Part shown: positions 1-5,134 of the stretch, piece after piece
Numbering within the stretch: position 1 is the first letter of the stretch
How the letters are laid out: every line of letters begins with the position of its first letter
Assembly (NCBI GenBank): GCA_049965515.1
Contig: JBMFWG010000062.1
Location: 1 to 7,788, forward strand
DNA length: 7,788 nucleotides
Direction: 5' to 3'
Source of the DNA: UBA4572 sp049965515
Lineage (GTDB): Bacteria > Nitrospirota > Leptospirillia > Leptospirillales > Leptospirillaceae
Notes under the pieces: model-generated
Told to the model about the DNA's origin: nothing
Database searches by the model: none
The model's input: only the letters and a program-made list of their open reading frames with translations
Position numbers and translations under genes: made by a program

Positions 1-1
1 T

Positions 2-46
2 CGGACTTCAGTCCGTGGAATGATAGTGCGGACGGCGTGGCCGTCC
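2..46 (+). repeat. Two hairpins at the left edge (possible right-end remnant of another IS)
   Basis: CGGAC/GTCCG (2-6 and 11-15) forms a 5-bp stem with a TTCA loop. GGACGGC/GCCGTCC (30-36 and 40-46) forms a perfect 7-bp stem with a GTG loop. GC-rich short-loop hairpins of the form CGGACTTCAGTCCGTGGA resemble subterminal hairpins of IS200/IS605 right ends. They fall where the missing middle of tnpB should be. This fits a nested insertion or a recombination between element copies, but it is inference. Confidence 0.4.
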
Positions 47-481
47 TTGGCATTAGCTTTTAGTGAGGCGTCTGCTGTTGCCCTCACCCAAGCGGTTGTC
101 TTTGTCGAAGATCTGAAGATCCGGACCATGTCTCGCTCCGCCCGGGGATGGGTCGAGTCCCCCGGGAAGAATGTCCGGCAAAAGGCCGGACTGAACCGGT
201 CGATCCTCTCCCGGGGATGGGGAACTTTCTTGACCCTTCTCGAATACAAGCTCGCGAGAAACGGAGGAGTGCTGGTCCGGGTTCCCCCGCAGTACACCAG
301 CCAGACCTGTTCCACCTGCGGCCATGTCTCTCCGAAGAACCGGAAGACACAGGAAGCGTTCGTCTGCATGGTCTGCGGCCATGCGGAAAATGCCGATGTC
401 AATGCGGCCAAGAATATCAAGAGGGTCGGGCAGACCCGGTGCGCCTGTTCGGACCCTTCGGGTTCCGAGTCGGCGGCCTGA
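20..481 (+). pseudogene. tnpB: TnpB (IS200/IS605 OrfB) RNA-guided nuclease, C-terminal fragment
   Basis: TnpB proteins are RNA-guided DNA nucleases of about 350-450 aa; only about 120 family-like residues remain here. From the ATG at 20, Glu30 in the VVFVEDLKI block is the second RuvC acidic residue. The block NVRQKAGLNRSI...WGTF near 51-70 is typical of the family. Cys97, Cys100, Cys116 and Cys119 form the zinc finger, and Asp126 in DVNAAKNI is the third RuvC residue. The first RuvC Asp and the whole REC/WED N-terminal part are absent. Residues 1-24 do not resemble TnpB, and no Shine-Dalgarno precedes the ATG. The frame is open to the left edge, so the true 5' limit is unknown. Without the first Asp the product cannot be a working nuclease. 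It could be a partial gene cut by the window only if the upstream residues are an atypical insertion. Confidence 0.8.
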
Positions 482-614
482 CCGTTCAGGCCGTCCGATC
501 TATCCCCGTCTCCAAAAGGGGAGATGGCAGGAAAAAATCCCCTTCCTTATCCGCTTTTGCGGCGAGCGAAGCGAGAGGAAGGGGAGGATGTCAAGCCTGC
601 GGGACAACCTTTTG
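445..614 (+). ncRNA. Candidate omega RNA (reRNA) of the TnpB element, with guide segment after position 594
   Basis: In TnpB systems the guide RNA is made from the 3' end of tnpB through the right end of the element, and its guide is the sequence just outside the element. Here four stems follow one another. (1) 450-456/460-467, 7 bp with one bulge. (2) 472-481/486-495, 10 bp with one G-U, with the tnpB stop codon in the 5' arm. (3) 506-513/520-527, 8 bp with one G-U. (4) 539-547/576-584, 9 bp perfect, enclosing a small CCGC-TTTT-GCGG hairpin at 551-562. TCAA follows at 591-594, so the guide would begin at 595. The end at 614 assumes a 20-base guide. The protein is truncated, so any RNA would have to work with a TnpB encoded elsewhere or be a relic. 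Confidence 0.4.
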
Positions 615-627
615 GCCCAACAGGTCC

Positions 628-657
628 TTGCCGTCTGAAGGGACGGAAGGATATGAT
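628..657 (+). promoter_or_regulatory. Candidate sigma70-type promoter for trxC
   Basis: TTGCCG (628-633), an 18-base spacer and TATGAT (652-657) match the sigma70 consensus at 4/6 and 5/6 positions. Transcription would start near 664, giving a leader of about 170 bases before the GTG of trxC. The dyad CCTT-g-CCGTC / GACGG-AAGG (626-650, one bulged G, 6-base centre) covers the -35 box and spacer, where a repressor could bind. The boxes are seen; the function is inferred. Confidence 0.4.
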
Positions 658-671
658 CAAAGGAAGAAAAC

Positions 672-729
672 AGGCTCCTCCCGGGACCGGTGATAACATG
701 TTTCATCCGGTTTTGTCCCGAGGGAGCCT
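672..729 (+). other. Large imperfect hairpin in the trxC leader
   Basis: AGGCTCC (672-678) pairs with GGAGCCT (723-729), and CGGGAC (682-687) pairs with GTCCCG (715-720). The two helices are separated by a small internal loop (679-681/721-722). The 27-base apex contains two CCGG copies (687-690, 707-710) that offer alternative pairing. No T-run follows, so it is not a standard intrinsic terminator. If the promoter at 628-657 is right, the structure sits at the 5' end of the trxC transcript, where it could stabilise the mRNA or act as a regulatory leader. Confidence 0.4.
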
Positions 730-834
730 TCCGGAACTGTCTCCTGTCGACCTTCGCTGGACAAGGAACGCGGGAGAGAGTCCCCGGGATTCATTGGGTG
801 TCGAGACGCCTGCCTGCCAGGGGAGGGGACCACT

Positions 835-1299
835 GTGAACGGTGCCAAGAATCTTGTCCGTTGTCCAAATTGCGGAACAAACAACAATGTGGACCCACAA
901 CGGGGGATTGAACACGCCCGTTGCGGCCATTGCCATGCTCCGCTGGCGCTAGGGAGGGCTTCGGCATCCTCTGCTCCGGCAGAGCCTATTGTCGTGACGG
1001 ATGCGGACTTCTACGAGCGGGTCATCAACTCCCGTCTCCCGGTCCTGGTGGACTTCTGGGCTCCCTGGTGCGGTCCCTGCCGACAGGTCGCTCCCCTGCT
1101 GGAGGATCTGGCAAGGGAATACCGGGGCCGGGTAATAGTCGCCAAGCTCAATGTCGACGAAAATGGCTATACGGCCCGGGAGTTCCGGGTGTCGAGCATC
1201 CCGACCCTGGTTCTGATCAGGGGAGGGAATGAGGTCAACCGATTGATCGGAGCCCAGTCCCGTCCCTATATCGAACGTCTCCTCTCCATGGTGGTCTGA
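835..1299 (+). CDS. trxC: Thioredoxin TrxC (thioredoxin 2 type) with N-terminal zinc ribbon
   Basis: A cytoplasmic disulfide reductase of 154 aa. It reduces protein disulfides through a CxxC dithiol that is normally recharged by thioredoxin reductase. An N-terminal zinc ribbon uses Cys10, Cys13, Cys30 and Cys33 (CPNC and CGHC), the mark of the TrxC subfamily and absent from TrxA. The thioredoxin fold follows from about residue 53: DFWAPWCGPC with the active site WCGPC at 78-82, and the cis-proline motif SIPT with Pro123. A short Ala/Ser linker (41-50) joins the domains. The GTG start at 835 is chosen because GGGAGGGG at 821-828 lies six bases upstream. There is no signal peptide. In E. coli trxC responds to OxyR; no such site was seen here. 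The aminopeptidase gene starts 72 bases downstream on the same strand, without a convincing terminator between. Confidence 0.93.
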   Translation: MNGAKNLVRCPNCGTNNNVDPQRGIEHARCGHCHAPLALGRASASSAPAEPIVVTDADFYERVINSRLPVLVDFWAPWCGPCRQVAPLLEDLAREYRGRVIVAKLNVDENGYTAREFRVSSIPTLVLIRGGNEVNRLIGAQSRPYIERLLSMVV

Positions 1300-1371
1300 A
1301 TCGAGAGGGACCCCTCCGGACTCACTGTGATCACCCGAATTCTTCCAGTCGCTCTTTCATAAGGATATTCC

Positions 1372-3975
1372 ATGGCCGCAGATAGCCTCTTTCAGCTCCC
1401 GGACGATCTTTTTCCCCGCCACTACGACCTCCATCTCTCTCCGGATCCGGAGTTCTCCCGGCTGACAGGCGAGGTCACCATTGATGTGGAGATCCATCGC
1501 AGCACCATCGAGTTTGTTCTCAACGCCAAGGATCTTCGGATTTCCCGGGCAGTGGCCCGTTACGAGGGAGTGGACTTCCCCCTGTCGGTCCGTCTGCTGC
1601 CCCAGGAAGAGCGGGTCATTCTTTCAGGGACCCGCCTCTTTGAGCAGGGAAAGCGTGCCCAGCTTTTTCTCGAGTTTTCACGTGAGGTGGATGATCTTTT
1701 GGCCGGGTTCTACCGATGTCGGGGACAGGAGCTTTCGGGAGAGGCCTTTCCCATGGCCACGACTCAGTTTGAGGCGACCGATGCCCGACGGGCCTTCCCA
1801 TGCTTTGACGAACCCCGGATGAAGGCCACGTTTTCCCTGTCGGTCACCGTACCCCCCGGTTACTCTGCCGTCTCCAACATGCCGGAAGAGAGCCGGGAGG
1901 GGGACGGGGCGGGAGGAACCCGCATTGTCTTTGCCAGAACTCCCCGCATGTCCACCTATCTCCTTCACCTCTCCATCGGTCGATGGGACAGGATTTCGAC
2001 CGTGGCGGCCGGCGTGGAAATCTCTGTCTATGCCCCTCCCGGCCGAGCCAGGGATGGCGAGTTTGCCCTCGAGGTCGCTCGTCGGCTTCTTCCCTGGTAC
2101 AACGACTACTTCGGAACGCCTTACCCCCTGCCCAAGCTCGATCTTCTGGCCATTCCAGATTTTGCTGCCGGCGCGATGGAAAACTGGGGTGCCATGACAT
2201 TTCGGGAGACGGCCCTGCTCTCTCCCCATGAAGGGGCCTCGGCCCGGAATCTTCAGCGCGTGGCCGTGGTGGTGGCCCATGAAATGGCCCATCAATGGTT
2301 CGGCGACCTGGTGACTATGGCCTGGTGGGATGATCTTTGGCTCAATGAAGGCTTTGCCTCCTGGATGGAGGTGAAGGCGGTGGATGCCCTCTTTCCGGAG
2401 TGGGGGATGTGGGAGCTCTTTCAGAGCGAGGACAGAAATGAGGCACTTGAGATGGACGCCCTGGCCGAGACCCATCCCATCGAGGTGCCGGTGGGAGATC
2501 CCGGAGAGATCAACGAGATCTTCGACGCCATCAGCTACACCAAGGGCGGCTCCCTCCTGCGGATGCTCGAAACAGCGCTTGGGGCGGAGCCTTTCCGGAG
2601 GGCTCTTGCCGACTACTTCGTTCGGTTTGCCTATGGGAATGCCACGACGGCCGATCTCTGGCGCAGCCTCTCTGACCCCTCCTTTGCCCCCTACGGAGGT
2701 CTTGGGCGGGTCATGACAGCCTGGACGACGATTCCGGGTTACCCGTGGGTATCGGTGGCCCGGGAGGGCCAGAGGCTCTCTGTCACCCAATATCCGTTCC
2801 GGATCCGCCAAAGTGACCGGGAGGCCTTGGCGGCGAGTCCAGACTCCCCCCTTTGGCCACTTTTTCTCTCCGTCTCCGTCGGCGGGGGCGCGCCCGTTCG
2901 CCGTATGGTCTCCGAACGCTCCACCACCTTTGAGCTCCCCGAACCGAAATCCGCCTGGACGACGATCAATGCCGGACAGACAGGATATTTTCGGGTCCTT
3001 TATTCTCCCGAGCTTCGGGGTGAGATTCTGGACGCCATGGAGAGGGGAGAGCTGAGCGTTCTTGATCGGCTGGCCCTTGAAAACGATATGTATGCCTTTT
3101 TCCGGTCGGGGATTGTCTCTGTGGGAGAGTACCTCGATCTCGCGGAGCGATTTGGACAGGAAACCTCCTATGCCGTATGGGCCGATCTTCTGGCCAATCT
3201 CCTTGAGGTCGATGGAATCTGGGTGGGCGATGCGAATCATGCAGATTTTCGGAGATGGGCCATCGGGCTGATCCGCCCGGCCTTTGTCCGGTCAGGATGG
3301 GATCTCAGGGAAAAGGAGTCTCATCAGGAAAGGCTCCTTCGATCGGCGCTTCTTGGGGCCCTGGTCCGCCTGGGAGACCCTGAGACCCTGGCGGCCTGCC
3401 TGCCACGCTTTGAGTCCTATCGACAGAATCCCTCCAGTCTTCCGTCGGACCTTCGTCTCGGAGTTTTTTCCGGGGCGGTGGCGACAGGGAGAGCGGAGAT
3501 CTTTCAGGCGGTCATGGATCTCGCGGGAGTCCAACCTGACCAGGAGGAAAAAAATCGCCTGCTTCATGCCCTGTCCTTGGCTCCGGATCCGGCGCTTCTC
3601 GATCGTGCTCTTTCGGCCACTCTCACCCCTCTTGTGCGTATTCAGGACGCCGTGGCGGTGGTGGGGGCGCTCGCACGAAATCCTCTGGGCCGGCGACGAA
3701 CATTCGACTTTGTGACCAAGAACTGGGAGACTTTCTATGGGCGGTATGAATCCGGAGGCTTTGCCTTGAACCGGCTCATCCGGGGCATCTCCGATTCCTT
3801 CCGTTCCGAGGAGGAGCGGTTGATGGTGGAAGACTTCTTTTCCCGCCATCCCGTCCCGGCCGCTCGTCGGGCGGTCGCCCAGGCCCTTGAGACCATTCGG
3901 GCCAATGGGGAGATCTATGAGGTCAACCGGGAGGCGCTCTCCCGGTGGCTTGGAGGGAAGGCGGCTATCCGATAA
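1372..3975 (+). CDS. M1-family zinc metallo-aminopeptidase with ERAP1-like C-terminal domain
   Basis: An 867-aa exopeptidase that removes N-terminal residues from peptides. No signal peptide is visible, so it probably acts in the cytosol in the last steps of protein turnover. The N-terminal beta-sandwich (about 1-200) is followed by the thermolysin-like catalytic domain. Seen there are the exopeptidase motif GAMEN (267-271), the zinc site HEMAH (His303, Glu304, His307) with the third ligand Glu326 in LWLNEGFASW, and the catalytic Tyr389 in SYTKGG. A linker beta domain contains WTTIPGYPWVSV. From about 530 an alpha-helical half begins with INAGQTGYFRVLY (Asn533 to Tyr544), the hallmark of ERAP1_C. 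This places it nearer to puromycin-sensitive aminopeptidase/tricorn factor F3 than to E. coli PepN, so no symbol is given. The ATG at 1372 has AAGGA at 1361-1365 with 6-base spacing. All catalytic residues are present. Its last 11 bases overlap the end of the opposing LOG gene. Confidence 0.95.
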   Translation: MAADSLFQLPDDLFPRHYDLHLSPDPEFSRLTGEVTIDVEIHRSTIEFVLNAKDLRISRAVARYEGVDFPLSVRLLPQEERVILSGTRLFEQGKRAQLFLEFSREVDDLLAGFYRCRGQELSGEAFPMATTQFEATDARRAFPCFDEPRMKATFSLSVTVPPGYSAVSNMPEESREGDGAGGTRIVFARTPRMSTYLLHLSIGRWDRISTVAAGVEISVYAPPGRARDGEFALEVARRLLPWYNDYFGTPYPLPKLDLLAIPDFAAGAMENWGAMTFRETALLSPHEGASARNLQRVAVVVAHEMAHQWFGDLVTMAWWDDLWLNEGFASWMEVKAVDALFPEWGMWELFQSEDRNEALEMDALAETHPIEVPVGDPGEINEIFDAISYTKGGSLLRMLETALGAEPFRRALADYFVRFAYGNATTADLWRSLSDPSFAPYGGLGRVMTAWTTIPGYPWVSVAREGQRLSVTQYPFRIRQSDREALAASPDSPLWPLFLSVSVGGGAPVRRMVSERSTTFELPEPKSAWTTINAGQTGYFRVLYSPELRGEILDAMERGELSVLDRLALENDMYAFFRSGIVSVGEYLDLAERFGQETSYAVWADLLANLLEVDGIWVGDANHADFRRWAIGLIRPAFVRSGWDLREKESHQERLLRSALLGALVRLGDPETLAACLPRFESYRQNPSSLPSDLRLGVFSGAVATGRAEIFQAVMDLAGVQPDQEEKNRLLHALSLAPDPALLDRALSATLTPLVRIQDAVAVVGALARNPLGRRRTFDFVTKNWETFYGRYESGGFALNRLIRGISDSFRSEEERLMVEDFFSRHPVPAARRAVAQALETIRANGEIYEVNREALSRWLGGKAAIR

Positions 3976-4687
3976 AGACCGAGGGTTTCCGGAAGTGTGT
4001 CGTGGTGTAGTGCTCGATCATCCGGTCAAGAAGCGCGGTTGGAGAGGAGTCTCTGAGGATGGTGCTTCCGGTCGGCTTGGCCACCGCTTCCACAACCTTG
4101 TCGAGGATGGTCGTGATCCCTCCGCTCCCCTCGACGACGCCGATCAGCTTTCCCTCGTCATAAGCAATGGAAAACTCTCCGAGAGTGCCCGAATGCCCCC
4201 CCAGGATGATGACAAAATCGCTGGACCGGATGTTGATCACTTCCCGTCCCATGAGGCCTGAGCCGGTAAAGATGATCATGTCGTAGAGGTCATTGGGAGA
4301 GTGGAAACGGTGAAGATGCTCTTCCTCGGAAAGGGCCGGGGAGATTCCCACGGAAAATCCCCCGATCTCCTTGAACCCCTTGCAGGCCTCCCAGGGAAGT
4401 CCAGGACATGCCCCCGTGATGAGGCCAAAGTGTTTCCTGGCAATGGCTCGCCCCGTTTCCCGCGCAAGTTCTGTGATCTCCGGGGTAAACTGGCCGGAGG
4501 CCGCTCCCATGACCCCCACCGTCAGGGTTCGGCCCGGAGCGTTGTGGATATAGCGCTCGGGGTTGCGGTCGAAGGTCGCGCAGGAATCAAGACTGTCAAA
4601 GTAATAGAGGTGTCCGTCATAGATGCGGATTGCCGGGGCGGCATGGTGCTTTTCAATGGGGCGTAGACTGACGGGATCAAGGGTCAT
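3965..4687 (-). CDS. LOG/SLOG-family Rossmann protein with degenerate N-terminal YHS domain
   Basis: A 240-aa protein in two parts. Residues 4-47 read as a YHS domain (DPV..., YDGHLYYFDS, SC.TFDRNPERYI). The usual DPVCGM cysteine is Ser and the FCS cysteine is Asp, so one of three metal-binding cysteines remains (in DSCATF). Residues 56-240 form a LOG-like Rossmann domain: VGVMGAASG (57-65), TGACPGLPW (91-99), and LGGHSGTLGEF (162-172), matching the PGGxGTxxE signature with Leu in place of Pro. LOG relatives include cytokinin phosphoribohydrolases and nucleotide-binding proteins of unknown role (TIGR00725-like); the substrate here is unknown. The ATG at 4687 is chosen because AAGGAG (4698-4693) lies five bases upstream. 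The frame extends to a GTG at 4732 with no ribosome binding site, which would add 15 residues. It is convergent with the aminopeptidase and divergent from ynfA. Confidence 0.82.
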   Translation of the reverse strand: MTLDPVSLRPIEKHHAAPAIRIYDGHLYYFDSLDSCATFDRNPERYIHNAPGRTLTVGVMGAASGQFTPEITELARETGRAIARKHFGLITGACPGLPWEACKGFKEIGGFSVGISPALSEEEHLHRFHSPNDLYDMIIFTGSGLMGREVINIRSSDFVIILGGHSGTLGEFSIAYDEGKLIGVVEGSGGITTILDKVVEAVAKPTGSTILRDSSPTALLDRMIEHYTTTHFRKPSVFIG

Positions 4688-4730
4688 GAAGTCTCCTTCC
4701 GGATCGGGCGTGAGGGTATCATTGCCAAAC

Positions 4731-4760
4731 ACTGTGGACGATTGCTCGAGGATCTGTCAA
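4731..4760 (-). promoter_or_regulatory. Weak promoter candidate for the LOG-family gene
   Basis: On the minus strand a perfect -35 box TTGACA (4760-4755) is followed after 18 bases by CACAGT (4736-4731), which keeps only three of the six -10 positions. It lies about 45 bases upstream of the ATG at 4687, in the 126-base divergent gap with ynfA. No equally good plus-strand promoter for ynfA-uvrB was found in that gap. Confidence 0.3.
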
Positions 4761-4813
4761 GACGGTGACGACTTCTCCGGGGATAGGACGACGGCCGGGC
4801 ATGGGAGAAAGCG

Positions 4814-5134
4814 GTGAAGATTTTTATGTTGATGATGCTGTCCGGGATTCTTGAAGTGGGAGGGGGATACGGGGTCTGGCGGTGGTTGCGAGAACACGCC
4901 CCGCTGTCCATCGGGCTTTTGGGACTGGCGGCTCTGATGCTCTATGGGGTCGTGGCCGCCCTTGAGCCCTTGCCCTTCGGTCGGGCCTATGCGGCCTATG
5001 GGGGTGTTTTTGTCCTCTTCTCCCTTCTTTTTGCCGCCTTCGTTGACGGCTTTCGACCGGACTTCAGGGATCTTCTGGGAGCCCTTCTCGTGGGGGCGGG
5101 AGTCGGGATTATGGTCTATGGAGGGGGACGATGA
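4814..5134 (+). CDS. ynfA: YnfA-family (UPF0060) four-helix inner-membrane protein
   Basis: A 106-aa integral membrane protein, about the length of E. coli YnfA (108 aa). Seen: four hydrophobic segments at roughly 3-22, 31-51, 61-80 and 87-104; a membrane-embedded Glu14 in SGILEVGGGY; the family signature GRAYAAYGGVFV in the third segment; VDGF after it; and the C-terminal GALLVGAGVGIMVYGGGR. Known: YnfA proteins resemble small multidrug resistance (SMR) transporters and have been linked to drug efflux in enterobacteria. A transport role here is inferred; the substrate is unknown. The GTG at 4814 is chosen because GGGAG at 4803-4807 lies six bases upstream and the product then matches the family's N terminus. 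Its stop overlaps the uvrB start as ATGA, so the two share an mRNA and probably coupled translation. Confidence 0.88.
   Translation: MKIFMLMMLSGILEVGGGYGVWRWLREHAPLSIGLLGLAALMLYGVVAALEPLPFGRAYAAYGGVFVLFSLLFAAFVDGFRPDFRDLLGALLVGAGVGIMVYGGGR

Larger units (their letters stand above)
1..594 (+). mobile_element. Remnant of an IS200/IS605-family (IS1341/TnpB-type) element, right-hand part
   Basis: The stretch holds the 3' third of a tnpB gene followed by about 110 bases of densely folded non-coding DNA. That DNA ends in a GGATGTCAA-like motif whose TCAA lies at 591-594. Seen: the zinc finger and RuvC motifs in the ORF, hairpins at 450-467, 472-495, 506-527 and 539-584, and TCAA just after the last stem. 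Known: IS200/IS605 elements lack terminal inverted repeats, end in subterminal hairpins, and in IS608 the right cleavage site is TCAA. Inferred: the right boundary is at 594. No tnpA is visible. The left end lies outside the window or has been lost, because bases 1-90 are not TnpB-like. The element sits about 34 bases upstream of the candidate trxC promoter. Confidence 0.6.
482..834 (+). other. Non-coding stretch between the TnpB remnant and trxC
   Basis: This 353-base gap has two parts. Bases 482-594 are the folded right end of the IS element. Bases 595-834 hold the candidate trxC promoter (628-657), a dyad overlapping it (626-650), a large imperfect hairpin (672-729) and the trxC ribosome binding site (GGGAGGGG, 821-828). 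Short ORFs here in all frames show no recognisable protein motif and read as chance frames of GC-rich DNA. No tRNA or known riboswitch was recognised. Confidence 0.6.

Noticed and set aside
148..693. A 181-codon frame across the tnpB end and the non-coding region
   Set aside because: It runs through tnpB out of frame and through the folded IS end; its composition (Arg, Gly, Ser, Pro) is that of frame-shifted GC-rich DNA.
1306..1320. Possible terminator hairpin (GAGGG/CCCTC) after trxC
   Set aside because: The stem is about 4-5 bp with a very short loop and no T-run follows.
1327..1334. Perfect palindrome GTGATCAC between trxC and the aminopeptidase gene
   Set aside because: Eight bases is expected by chance at this scale, and it does not have the spaced half-sites of a CRP/FNR site.
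1678..3240. A 520-codon open frame antisense to the aminopeptidase gene
   Set aside because: It lies wholly opposite a strongly supported gene with all catalytic motifs, has no recognisable domain, and long antisense frames are common opposite GC-rich coding DNA.
4687..4732. Longer N terminus of the LOG-family protein from a GTG at 4732
   Set aside because: No ribosome binding site precedes it, whereas AAGGAG sits five bases before the ATG at 4687, and the YHS-like homology begins just after that ATG.
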